DNA of 17,616 bases from an uncultured Campylobacter sp. (GCF_905373215.1 NZ_CAJPRT010000028.1:1-17616), one strand, 5' to 3'; positions 8,141 through 15,825 are shown, numbered from the stretch's first letter. The notes: generated by a model not told the origin, from the letters alone. A program made the numbers and translations.

Positions 8141-8217
8141 TGGTGTCCCCGACAGGATTCGAACCTGTGGCCTCAAAATTAGGAATTTTGCGCTCTATCC
8201 TACTGAGCTACGAGGAC
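8141..8217 (-). tRNA. tRNA-Arg (anticodon CCT), CCA encoded
   Basis: The cloverleaf folds fully by eye. The acceptor stem is GTCCTCG/CGGGGAC with one T-G wobble. The D arm uses GCTC/GAGC, the anticodon stem CAAAA/TTTTG holds loop TTCCTAA (anticodon CCT, reading AGG), and the T arm is ACAGG-TTCGAAT-CCTGT. The discriminator is A, followed by an encoded CCA (8143-8141). The 5' end is 12 bp after the response-regulator stop, so it is likely cotranscribed and processed out. Its 3' end faces the TPS locus. Confidence 0.97.
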
Positions 8218-8220
8218 AAA

Positions 8221-8241
8221 ATCGGCAATTTAATCGCCGAT
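8221..8241 (-). promoter_or_regulatory. Hairpin over the response-regulator stop, 3 nt before the tRNA
   Basis: ATCGGC/GCCGAT forms a 6-bp stem with a 9-nt loop that contains the TAA stop (8232-8230). TTT and then the first tRNA base follow at once on the minus strand. The T-run is too short for a convincing intrinsic terminator. It may protect the mRNA 3' end after RNase P/RNase cleavage releases the tRNA. Confidence 0.45.
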
Positions 8242-8610
8242 AATATTCATAACATCGTCTAGTTTTTTGTGAAGATCTTTGTCATTGATGGGCTTTGTCA
8301 TAAAGTCATAAGCACCCTTATTTAAAGCCTCTCGTTTAGCGGTCTCGTCCGTCGTAAGGACAATGACGGGGATATGAGCTATACTTTCTCTAGCGTGAAG
8401 ATTATCTAAAAATTCCAGCCCATTCATCACAGGCATTACGATATCTAATAAAATCAAATCAACGGGCTGAACTTCGAGTACAGCAAGGGCGTCCAAGCCG
8501 TTTTTGGCTTGGAGTATGGTTTGGAATTTGCCGTATTTTTTTAGCATAACTTCAAGTAGCTTTAAATTTATAGCGTCGTCATCAACCGTTAAAACTTTCA
8601 AATCTCTCAT
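8230..8610 (-). CDS. Single-domain CheY-like response regulator
   Basis: A stand-alone phospho-receiver of 126 aa with no output domain, acting as a diffusible or relay protein in the cytoplasm. The full active site is visible: acidic pair D10/D11 (VDDD), phospho-acceptor D56 (LILLDIVMP), Thr86/Thr87 (VLTTD) and K106 (MTKPI). It starts 14 nt after the stop of the hybrid kinase gene. Its ribosome site GAGG lies in that gap, 6 nt before ATG 8610, so the two are translationally close and form an operon. The likely phospho-donor is the kinase, directly or through a phosphotransfer protein that is not in the window. Without a DNA-binding or enzymatic domain the output cannot be named. It could act on a motor-like or kinase target, or serve as a phosphate sink. 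Confidence 0.95.
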   Translation of the reverse strand: MRDLKVLTVDDDAINLKLLEVMLKKYGKFQTILQAKNGLDALAVLEVQPVDLILLDIVMPVMNGLEFLDNLHARESIAHIPVIVLTTDETAKREALNKGAYDFMTKPINDKDLHKKLDDVMNIIGD

Positions 8611-8624
8611 TTAAGACCTCATCC

Positions 8625-11600
8625 TTATATATATTTTTGTGCGAGTTTCTCAAGACCCGACTTGGTGATATTGTAACTAGCGACTTCGCTAAATAGTGGA
8701 TTTTCATCGTTGTCGTTAGAAAACAGAACTAGCTTGGTCGCAGGCGCTTTTCGGCGCAAGCTCTCTAACGCCGCTAAGTCTAGCCCCGCTAGCTTTTTAT
8801 CAATCAAAACAAGCTTATAGCTGCCCGTAGCCGCCATAGAAATAAGCTGGTCGAAATTGCCCGCAATTTCTACGTCTTTATACTGATGTTTTAATATGCT
8901 AGCAAAAATTTTACTTTCCATAATGTTTGCCTTGCATATAAGTATATCTTTTGTCGGCACACGCGCACCCTTAGCTTTCACTACGTCATCGGAAACTATA
9001 CTTTTTTTAGGAACTAGCTTCATTATCGTCTTTGGCACTTTGACAGTTTTAATGACCGTCTTAGGTACCTGGCGTTTGACAAGCTTTTTAACCAGCTTCT
9101 TTGTAGTTCCACCGGCTGGCGCTGCATCAGATCGTTTATCACCGATAAAATTATCTAGCATTTGGGCTAAGATATCCTTTTTGATCGGCTTGGTGCAGTA
9201 TTCGTCAAGCCCCGCCGCCATAAATTTCTCTCTATCGCCCTTTAGCGCATTGGCAGTAACAGCCACGATCGGAATATGACGGAGGTTATTCTCGTGCTCG
9301 TATTGCTTGATCTGCTTTGTGGATTCGATACCGTCCATAACAGGCATCGAAATATCCATAAATATGAGATCATAGTCGTTATTGGCTTTTCTGGCTTCCA
9401 GCGCCAAAAGTCCGTTTTCAACTATCGTCAAATTCATATTAAAGCTATTTAATGTATGCTTCATAAGCTTTTGATTGATCTCATTATCCTCCGCAATAAG
9501 GATTTTGGCATTATATTTTCTATTGACCAAAGGTACATTTTCATCGGCAGGATTTCGCTCTACTGGCACTTCAACCTCTTCTTCGACTTCGACATCCTCT
9601 TCGACCATAATGGTTTCTTCCTGCTGCTCGTCTTCGTATACAGTGACGGGCACCTCGACCATCTCCTCTTCCTCAGGCTTCGGGATCACTACCGGTTCGA
9701 CTTTTACGCTAACAGGCTCAATCTCGGGCTCTTCGACATGAACGTTTTGAGTAGCAGGCTCCACCTTCGGAATATCTACAGGCTCCGGCTCAATACTTGG
9801 CTCTTCGGCAGGAATATTTTGAGCTGCTGGTTCTACTACTGGCGTTACTGGCTCAGACTCGATATTTGAAGGCTCCTGTTTAACCTCTTCAAGTTTTGGC
9901 TCTATAGGTTTTAGTTCAGGCTCAATTGCTACCGGCTCTGGCTCAACAGCGATAGGTTTTGGTTCGATTATCTTTTCAGTTGGAATTTCAGGTTCTGAAA
10001 GTTTAACACTTGAAATTTCATCTTCATGAGCAGAAACACTTGAAGTATCAGGCTTCGAAGCTTTAGCGATAGGAATTTCAGGCTCGGTTTTAACGGCTAC
10101 CGGAATTTCTTCTTCTACGCTTGGAATTTCAACCTTTTTAGCAGGCTCTTGTACCTTGGCGCTCGGTTTGATATCCGAAAGATCGATATCTATATCAGGA
10201 ATTTCAATCTCAGCCTTAGGCGTCTCAATCTTAGCCTTTGGAATTTCTACTTTTGCAGGCTCAGCCTTTACTTCTTCTTCCTCTTTCTTAATCTTAGGAA
10301 GCTCTATTTCGATATCAGAAAGATCGATGCTAGGAGTTTCGGCTTTAGGAGCCTGGGTCTGCGTCGCATGTGTTTTGAGCCCCACAAAATCATCAGGAAT
10401 TTCCAAAGATATAGGCTCATCGATATCGGTCTGGACATCCTTTGTGCTTGAAGGCTCTACCTTTGGCTTTTCTGCGCGCGGGATTACTATTTCAGGAATA
10501 TCAATATCGATCTTTGGCGATTCAGGCTCTGTCTTTTCAATCTTAATATCGTTCATAGGCTCGATATCTATAGGCTTAATGACCGGCTCTTCCACCTTAG
10601 GAGCTTCTTTTTTGAGCTCTTGAGCAATACTAGGCTTACTAACAGCCTCCTCTTTATGCGCAGAATGAGCCTCAGCATCATGCGTACGCCTTCTGCTTTG
10701 CAAGATAGCGCGTAGCTCGTCTGCTGACGAAGTAGTAGCATGTCGTAATTCATCGAGCTTATTGATGATAGGTCTTTCTTTTACTACCGGCTCTTCCATA
10801 ATCATTTCATCAGGGGCGATAGGCTTTTCTACCTCAGCATCCAGCTTAATCTCATGCGTCTGTGGAGCAAAATCCGATCTGCTTAGAGCAATTCCAGATT
10901 TTGAAATTTTATCTAGCGTCTTAACGAATTTAGTTAAATTAAAAGGCTCTGTGAGGGTAAAAATTTTAGAATTTGAAATACTAATACTCTGAAGCTCTTT
11001 TGGCTTAAGAGTTAAGATCGTAGGCATACTCAATATATCGCTAACCTCGCCGTAATTCTTAAATCTAGTGATAAGGGCGTCATATTTGTTATTATTTTGC
11101 GCTGAGCGAAACTGCGCGTTCGTATTAAATATCGAAATTTTACCGCCTAGCTTGCTGATATAATTTTTAACGATATCATTATACATCGTATCGGCACTAT
11201 CGGCTAAAAGCGCAAAATTTAGCCCTTTGATACTTTCAAATACTGCGTCCGCATCAGTCTTTTGAGTCTCTTTAAAAGCAAGGGTGAAGTAAAATCTAGT
11301 ACCCTTTCCTACGGTAGATTTGACCTGAAGCTTACCGCCCATCATCGCTACGTATTTCGACGAAATCGTAAGTCCAAGACCCGTTCCGCCGTATTTGCGT
11401 GTGATCGTAGAGTCGGCCTGAGAGAAAGCGTTAAATACATTTGCGAGCTTATCTTCAGAAATTCCAATGCCGGTATCTTCGACGCTAAACGTTACAATCG
11501 CCTCTCCCGGAGCTTTGCTAGGCTCTCTTAAAATTTCAACTACGATAGTGCCGTGCTCAGGCGTAAATTTGACAGCATTTGACATGAGGTTGATAAGAAC

Positions 11601-13184
11601 CTCTTTGATCTTCGTGATGTCTCCGTATAGGTGGTGCACGAGTGTAGGATCGATGTAAAGCAAGATGTCGATATTCTTTTCGGCAGCCTTGGCGACGTAA
11701 ATTTCAACCGCGCTTTCGAAATCTTGGATAGGATTAAATAATATATCCTCAAGCTCGACTTTATTGCTCTCGATCTTGGATACATCCAAAATGTTATTAA
11801 TGATCGTTAGAAGGTTTTCGGACGATTTTTCGATGGTATCAACGTAATCACGCTTCTCCTCATCCAAATCGGTATTTTTAAGAAGCTCCGTAAAGCCGAT
11901 GATGCCGTTAAGCGGCGTCCTGATCTCGTGAGACATATTAGCTAAAAAGATCGATTTTGCCTTGTTGGCATCCTCCGCAGCGCCCTTTTGATACGCAATC
12001 AGATCGAGCGCGTCCTCGATAAGTGAATACGCTTTGTTAACACCCTCACTAGTTCTAACGTCGATATGTTCGTGCTGATTCGTCAAATCGCCGATTCGGC
12101 TAAGCACGTTGCCTAGGTCGGTAACATTCTGTCTTAAACGTCTTGTAATACCCAAGGCAAAAACGACCAAAATAGCCGCTAAAACCCATATACCAAGAGC
12201 GATAAAGATAAATAGGTTTCTTAGCCTTTGCGCTAGGTAAGTATCAGCATGCGCTGCAAGCTCAGCATTGATCTTTTCAGAAATTTCACTTAACTTTTTA
12301 TATTTAAGTGTAGTAGAAGCAAACCACTCTTGAAAAGGTACGCTATAGTGTCCCTCGTCCGCTTCTTGCTGCAATGTGGCTGAAATTTTAGCAGTTTCTC
12401 TTAATGCGTTTTGAAATTCCTCTCCGTCTAGAATTTTTAAAATTGCAGCTCTAGCATCAGATTCCGGCAAGAAGTAGTAATTAGGAAGCGAACTAGATAG
12501 GTTGAAGCTAGCCCAAGTCCTTAGCTGCGCTTGATTCATCGCCTTGCTACCGATAATGTATTCGATAATATAGTCGCGCTCCGATGCAGTGGCATCCATC
12601 GCCTCATAAGTATTAAGCAATGAAACCGTCCAGACGGTAATATTTGAGCTTACAAGACCCTCTCTTAGTACTCGTTGGATTGTTTTTACATCATCATCGA
12701 ATTTTTGAAAATATGAGCTGAAAAGCTCACCGAAGCTTTTGCTTTGAGCATCGACATCCCTTCTTACCTGCGGAAGCTTGTCTAATAAACCGTCTATATC
12801 GGCTTCGGCAGCCAAAAGCTCGTCATTACCGGTGCCATAAGCGAAAATATCAAAAATAGTCTTTTTTACGACATTTTCGCTGATATTTTTGCTTTCTTTG
12901 TACTTTGCAAGCGCATCGTCGGTTTTTTTGCGTTGACCCGATAGAAGGGTTCCCATACCGGGGTTTCCCTCGCTACCCAAAAACGCCGAAGTGATACCGC
13001 GCTCTTTATCTACCTGCTCTACCAACGCCGCGAGATTGCTGTTTTTAGCAATTTGCTGCTGCAAAATTCCCACTCTGGCGTAATCCTGTAAAGAGATAAA
13101 CAAGAAATATGATGCAAACGCGAAAATCAAAAGTAGCGGGATACCGCTAACAAGTCTCAAAGCACTTGTAGTATTTAAATTCAT
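8625..13184 (-). CDS. Membrane hybrid histidine kinase with NIT-type sensor and multiple receiver domains
   Basis: Sensor kinase of 1519 aa. TM1 is about residues 11-31. Residues 45-315 are a periplasmic helical domain with NIT (nitrate/nitrite-sensing family) signatures: ERG 61-63, QRKKTDDAL 84-92 and a second ER at 202-203. TM2 is 321-345, followed by a weak HAMP-like segment. The HisKA phospho-site is H419 (NMSHEIRTP). The ATPase has N532/N536, DTGIGI 570-575 and GGTGLGL 599-605. Residues 651-760 look like a receiver without its active-site Asp. Residues 780-1220 are a Pro/Glu/Val/Lys linker with short repeats. Residues 1225-1348 are a complete receiver (E1232/D1233, D1277, T1310, K1332). 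Residues 1355-1400 are Lys/Val-rich and basic. Residues 1411-1519 are a degenerate receiver that keeps D1462 but has CKA in place of the acidic pair. AAGGA lies 6 nt before ATG 13184. Operon with the CheY-like gene. A nitrate/nitrite ligand is inferred from the domain type only. Confidence 0.93.
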   Translation of the reverse strand: MNLNTTSALRLVSGIPLLLIFAFASYFLFISLQDYARVGILQQQIAKNSNLAALVEQVDKERGITSAFLGSEGNPGMGTLLSGQRKKTDDALAKYKESKNISENVVKKTIFDIFAYGTGNDELLAAEADIDGLLDKLPQVRRDVDAQSKSFGELFSSYFQKFDDDVKTIQRVLREGLVSSNITVWTVSLLNTYEAMDATASERDYIIEYIIGSKAMNQAQLRTWASFNLSSSLPNYYFLPESDARAAILKILDGEEFQNALRETAKISATLQQEADEGHYSVPFQEWFASTTLKYKKLSEISEKINAELAAHADTYLAQRLRNLFIFIALGIWVLAAILVVFALGITRRLRQNVTDLGNVLSRIGDLTNQHEHIDVRTSEGVNKAYSLIEDALDLIAYQKGAAEDANKAKSIFLANMSHEIRTPLNGIIGFTELLKNTDLDEEKRDYVDTIEKSSENLLTIINNILDVSKIESNKVELEDILFNPIQDFESAVEIYVAKAAEKNIDILLYIDPTLVHHLYGDITKIKEVLINLMSNAVKFTPEHGTIVVEILREPSKAPGEAIVTFSVEDTGIGISEDKLANVFNAFSQADSTITRKYGGTGLGLTISSKYVAMMGGKLQVKSTVGKGTRFYFTLAFKETQKTDADAVFESIKGLNFALLADSADTMYNDIVKNYISKLGGKISIFNTNAQFRSAQNNNKYDALITRFKNYGEVSDILSMPTILTLKPKELQSISISNSKIFTLTEPFNLTKFVKTLDKISKSGIALSRSDFAPQTHEIKLDAEVEKPIAPDEMIMEEPVVKERPIINKLDELRHATTSSADELRAILQSRRRTHDAEAHSAHKEEAVSKPSIAQELKKEAPKVEEPVIKPIDIEPMNDIKIEKTEPESPKIDIDIPEIVIPRAEKPKVEPSSTKDVQTDIDEPISLEIPDDFVGLKTHATQTQAPKAETPSIDLSDIEIELPKIKKEEEEVKAEPAKVEIPKAKIETPKAEIEIPDIDIDLSDIKPSAKVQEPAKKVEIPSVEEEIPVAVKTEPEIPIAKASKPDTSSVSAHEDEISSVKLSEPEIPTEKIIEPKPIAVEPEPVAIEPELKPIEPKLEEVKQEPSNIESEPVTPVVEPAAQNIPAEEPSIEPEPVDIPKVEPATQNVHVEEPEIEPVSVKVEPVVIPKPEEEEMVEVPVTVYEDEQQEETIMVEEDVEVEEEVEVPVERNPADENVPLVNRKYNAKILIAEDNEINQKLMKHTLNSFNMNLTIVENGLLALEARKANNDYDLIFMDISMPVMDGIESTKQIKQYEHENNLRHIPIVAVTANALKGDREKFMAAGLDEYCTKPIKKDILAQMLDNFIGDKRSDAAPAGGTTKKLVKKLVKRQVPKTVIKTVKVPKTIMKLVPKKSIVSDDVVKAKGARVPTKDILICKANIMESKIFASILKHQYKDVEIAGNFDQLISMAATGSYKLVLIDKKLAGLDLAALESLRRKAPATKLVLFSNDNDENPLFSEVASYNITKSGLEKLAQKYI
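9525..10847 (-). repeat. Pro/Glu/Val/Lys-rich repetitive linker of the hybrid kinase (about residues 780-1220)
   Basis: About 440 residues built from short variants of EPEIP, PKVEIP, IEPEP and DIDL. A clear 24-residue tandem repeat (VEPAxQN…EEPxIEP, residues 1117-1133 and 1141-1157; DNA 9836-9714) and a second similar pair (PSIDLSDIEIE at 951 and DIDIDLSDIKP near 997) are visible. It should be an extended, disordered acidic spacer. The composition also opens long antisense frames that are not genes. Confidence 0.8.
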
Positions 13185-13220
13185 ACAAAATCCTTCAAAG
13201 CGCAGCTTACGCGACGTTAA

Positions 13221-13226
13221 ATTTTA
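13221..13226 (-). promoter_or_regulatory. Possible -10 box for the kinase/response-regulator operon
   Basis: On the minus strand GGTTGAATAAAATTTAAC offers TAAAAT (13226-13221) about 37 nt before the kinase ATG. No -35 is evident. The 165-bp gap to uvrC also holds small GC-rich dyads (for example GACG/CGTC and GAAG/CTTC), but nothing I would call a terminator for uvrC. Confidence 0.3.
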
Positions 13227-13349
13227 TTCAACCGGAGAAACGAAGTCGCTTCCGTCACGCTAGGCGGAGACGATTTAGCCGTCCTGCAAAGTTAATGGGT
13301 GATTTTACTAAACAAATCTTTAAATATAGCTTTTTGCGTTAGGTTTTCG

Positions 13350-15152
13350 TTAATGATTGTTTAAAATTTTTTCCGCGGTTTGGATATTCGTAAGCGATCT
13401 GATCTCATCGAAGCTCGCCGCATAAATGCTCTCAAAATCGCCGTAAAAGTCCAAAAGCTTCTTCAGACTTCCCTTGCTAACGCCCAAGCTTAGCAGTTTT
13501 GAGCTTTGCAGATCGAGTTTGCGTTTGCTTTTTTGGTGAAACGAGATTGCAAAGCGGTGCGCTTCATCGCGCAGGCGCTGAAAAAATTGAAGTTTTTTAT
13601 CGTCCGTAGGCAGCGAAAAAATTCCGCTTTTCGTGCAAATTTTATCTTTCGCAGCTCCCTTTGCGCGGTGAGCTTTAGCATCGATCTTTTCTTTAGAGAT
13701 AGCGATTATATCGACGTTTGCTCCAACGCTTGAGATTATTTCCTCCGCCAAGTTTAGCAGAGCCGTTCCGCCGTCGATGAGCCACAGATCGGGCGCTGCG
13801 AGCTCGTCAAATTTAAGCGCGCGGCTAGTTAGATACTCGCGCATCTGATCGTAGTCGTTGTTTGAGCTAAGGTGCTTGTGGCGGTAGTTTTGCTTGTTAA
13901 ACTCGCCGTCTTGAAAGCTTATCATAGCCCCCACGGCCGCGGCGCCGAACATATGCGAATTGTCGAAAACCTCGATATTTACAGGCAAATTCGTAAGATC
14001 AAAATAATCCTTCAGCTCCTGCAAAAATGCGTAATCGTGCGTTTTTAGATGCTTTTTGATATTGATCTCGCAGTTTTGGTATGCAATCTCGCAAATTTTA
14101 CGCTTCTCGCCGATTTTCGGCGCGTAAATTTTAAACGCTCTTTCGTGGCGTTTGGATAAAATTTCGCATACCAGATCCGCATCGTCAAACTCGTCGCAGA
14201 CGTAAATTTTAGCGCACGCCACGGGAGCTGCGGCCGGGAAGGCGCTTAAGATCATTTGCTTGTAGGCGTTTGCGATATCATCGGCGCTAGGGGCTTTACA
14301 GTTGATTATATGCGAGTTTGAGGCTGAAATTTTACCCTCGCGTATGCTAAAATGCACGGCGCAGACGAGCCCGTCACGTGCGGCAATCGCAAAGACCTCG
14401 AAATCATCGAGCTTTGCGAGATCGACCTCAACCTTTACGTTCATCTGCTTTAAAATTTCAATCTTATCGCGGATCTGCGCGGCTTCCTCGAAATTTTCGC
14501 TCTGTGCAAGCCGCGCCATCCGATCCTGAAGCTGCGGTACCATCTTTTGCGGATTTTTTAGGGCGGCAAGCGCGCTTTGTACGATACGCGCGTAATCCTG
14601 CTTTGAAATTTTATCCTCGCACGGAGCGGCGCAGCGCCCTATCTGATGGAACAAACAGGCCTTTTTGCCTTTGACGCAATTTTTCTTCTGCACGAGCGGA
14701 AACTGCATGTAAAGCGTCTGTAAAATTTCCTTCGCGCCGTGAAAATAGGGGCCGAAGTATCTGATGTTTCTGCCCTTTATGATCTTTCGCGTAATCTCAA
14801 AGCGCGGAAAGTCGTCGTCTAAATTTACGTAGATATATGGATAGGTCTTATCGTCGCGCAGCAGGATGTTGTACTTGGGCTTGAGCTGCTTGATGAAGGA
14901 GTTTTCTAGTATCAGCGCGTCGCTCTCGCTGGGCGTTACGATGTATTCTAAATGCACCGCCTCGCTTATCATCTTGGCGATGCGCGCGCTTAAGCGCGGG
15001 CTCGGCGCGAGGGCGGGCGTGAAAGAGAAGTAGCTTTTGACACGATTTTTTAAAATTTTCGCCTTGCCGACGTATAGCAGCTTGCCCGCGGCGTCGAAGT
15101 ACTGATACACGCCGGGTGCGGCAGGCAGGCTTTTAATCTCCTCTATTAGCAA
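13350..15152 (-). CDS. uvrC: UvrC, excinuclease ABC subunit C
   Basis: Makes the dual incisions 3' and 5' of bulky DNA lesions in nucleotide excision repair, with UvrA and UvrB. At 600 aa the length is normal. The GIY-YIG nuclease is residues 10-95 (GVYQYF 14-19, YVGKA 27-31, R37, E83). Cysteines 159, 166, 174 and 178 (ending GRCAAPC) match the reported Fe-S cluster set of UvrC, with a shorter first spacing. The UVR (UvrB-binding) motif is about 203-238. The RNase H-like nuclease carries D397 (EVFDNSH), D460 (WLIDGG) and H532 (AHRFA). C-terminal helix-hairpin-helix DNA-binding repeats cover 553-598. The start is TTG 15152, 7 nt after GAGGG; this places MLIEEIKSLPAAPGVYQYF at the family's usual N-terminus. 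It overlaps the upstream gene by 20 bp, so the two are coupled. Confidence 0.98.
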   Translation of the reverse strand: MLIEEIKSLPAAPGVYQYFDAAGKLLYVGKAKILKNRVKSYFSFTPALAPSPRLSARIAKMISEAVHLEYIVTPSESDALILENSFIKQLKPKYNILLRDDKTYPYIYVNLDDDFPRFEITRKIIKGRNIRYFGPYFHGAKEILQTLYMQFPLVQKKNCVKGKKACLFHQIGRCAAPCEDKISKQDYARIVQSALAALKNPQKMVPQLQDRMARLAQSENFEEAAQIRDKIEILKQMNVKVEVDLAKLDDFEVFAIAARDGLVCAVHFSIREGKISASNSHIINCKAPSADDIANAYKQMILSAFPAAAPVACAKIYVCDEFDDADLVCEILSKRHERAFKIYAPKIGEKRKICEIAYQNCEINIKKHLKTHDYAFLQELKDYFDLTNLPVNIEVFDNSHMFGAAAVGAMISFQDGEFNKQNYRHKHLSSNNDYDQMREYLTSRALKFDELAAPDLWLIDGGTALLNLAEEIISSVGANVDIIAISKEKIDAKAHRAKGAAKDKICTKSGIFSLPTDDKKLQFFQRLRDEAHRFAISFHQKSKRKLDLQSSKLLSLGVSKGSLKKLLDFYGDFESIYAASFDEIRSLTNIQTAEKILNNH

Positions 15153-15600
15153 GGATCAGCCCTCTTATCTCTTCAAAAATTTTATAAATTTGCGGATCTT
15201 GGATTTTGTTTTTGAATCCTCCGTTCGAGCGCTCGGGCGAGAAAATTTCGCTGCTTCGGCGCATACTCATTTTAAAGGCTTGCGCGCGTCTTTTATTCAT
15301 CAGCCTACTTGCGACGAAAAATTTTATCTCGCGGACGCCGCAAAGCTCCGCCGTCTCTCTAGCGGCTACGAAGCGCTTTAATACGTCTTTTATTAAATTT
15401 ATATTACTATCGCGTTTTAGTTCGCAAAGCCCAGCCGGGTGTTTCGCGGCTATCATCAAAATGCCATCTTTGACGTAGATGAAAGCGATCAGCCTTTGCC
15501 AACTAAGCGGCAAAATCGCTAAAAACTCGCCTCTTTCTCGCATCTTGGCATATAAAGGATCTTTTCTGATATGAGCGATTATTTCTCTTGCATTTTCCAT
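15133..15600 (-). CDS. Conserved small protein upstream of uvrC, possibly DciA/DUF721-like
   Basis: 155 aa, basic, no signal peptide or membrane segment. The middle has the pattern of DUF721/DciA proteins (replicative-helicase loader family): PLSWQRLIAFIYVKDGILMIAAKHPA (residues about 31-56) reads as beta-hairpin, followed by helix (LCELKRDSNINLIKDVLKRF) and strand (VREIKFFVA). The C-terminal 60 residues are Arg/Lys-rich and probably flexible. C. jejuni has a hypothetical gene in the same place between uvrC and guaA, which supports it being real. The stop overlaps uvrC by 20 bp. No Shine-Dalgarno precedes ATG 15600, but TGCTAAAAT ends 6 nt before it, which would give a leaderless message. Met20 (15543) is an alternative start, also without a ribosome site. 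The family call is tentative; the gene call is firmer. Confidence 0.8.
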   Translation of the reverse strand: MENAREIIAHIRKDPLYAKMRERGEFLAILPLSWQRLIAFIYVKDGILMIAAKHPAGLCELKRDSNINLIKDVLKRFVAARETAELCGVREIKFFVASRLMNKRRAQAFKMSMRRSSEIFSPERSNGGFKNKIQDPQIYKIFEEIRGLILANRGD

Positions 15601-15771
15601 AGATGGATTTTAGCATTTTTTATCTTAGTTTTGCTTAGCGGCTGCGGATACAAAGCACCGCCTTTTTACTCGGACGCGGATGAGCAAACCGCGAACGCAG
15701 AAGCATCCGCCGCGGATGGCAACAAAACAAACGACACGAAAGGCAGCGTTAGAATTTTACGCGATAAATAG
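15571..15771 (+). CDS. Small lipoprotein with LptM/YifL-like N-terminus
   Basis: 66 aa. Residues 11-24 are a hydrophobic signal sequence (WILAFFILVL) leading to lipobox LSGC with Cys25 as the lipidated residue, so it should be anchored in a membrane, probably the outer one. The first mature residues CGYKAPPFY resemble the CGxKGPLY start of LptM (YifL) lipoproteins, which assist LptD assembly in E. coli. The remainder is Ala/Asp/Asn-rich, hydrophilic and probably unstructured. AAAGGA lies 11 nt before ATG 15571, which is long spacing, but no other in-frame start keeps the signal peptide. Its first 30 bp overlap the start of the opposite-strand DciA-like gene. It ends 54 bp before guaA. A lipoprotein is fairly certain; LptM function is a guess from the motif. 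Confidence 0.75.
   Translation: MSDYFSCIFHRWILAFFILVLLSGCGYKAPPFYSDADEQTANAEASAADGNKTNDTKGSVRILRDK
15607..15615 (-). promoter_or_regulatory. Extended -10 promoter giving a leaderless transcript of the DciA-like gene
   Basis: On the minus strand TGC-TAAAAT (15615-15607) is followed by CCATCT and ATG 15600. The expected transcription start, about 7 nt after the -10, coincides with the A of the ATG, and no ribosome site exists. Inferred from sequence only. Confidence 0.4.
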
Positions 15772-15790
15772 CCTACTTTTAGCTTTGCTT

Positions 15791-15799
15791 TGTTATACT
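15791..15799 (+). promoter_or_regulatory. Extended -10 promoter of guaA
   Basis: TG-T-TATACT (15791-15799) precedes guaA. It gives a start near 15806 and a leader of about 20 nt containing AAAGGA (15815-15820), 5 nt before ATG 15826. A T-rich upstream tract replaces a -35, as is usual in Campylobacter. Confidence 0.6.
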
Positions 15800-15825
15800 T
15801 TTAAAAATTTTTACAAAGGAATTTC

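Noticed and set aside
8896..10992. Plus-strand frames opposite the kinase C-terminus and linker (8896-9279, 9456-9869, 9475-9741, 10149-10451, 10156-10623, 10762-10992)
   Set aside because: The repetitive Pro/Glu/Val/Lys linker lacks antisense stop codons because of its codon composition. The products are low-complexity Ser/Ile or Leu/Arg mixtures.
13185..13349. Intrinsic terminator for uvrC
   Set aside because: Only short GC-rich dyads without a following T-run are visible, so no terminator is called.
13490..15478. Frames opposite or inside uvrC and the DciA-like gene (13490-13681, 13506-13733, 14302-14529, 14378-14674, 15190-15381, 15206-15478)
   Set aside because: All overlap well-supported coding sequence in another frame and show no family features.
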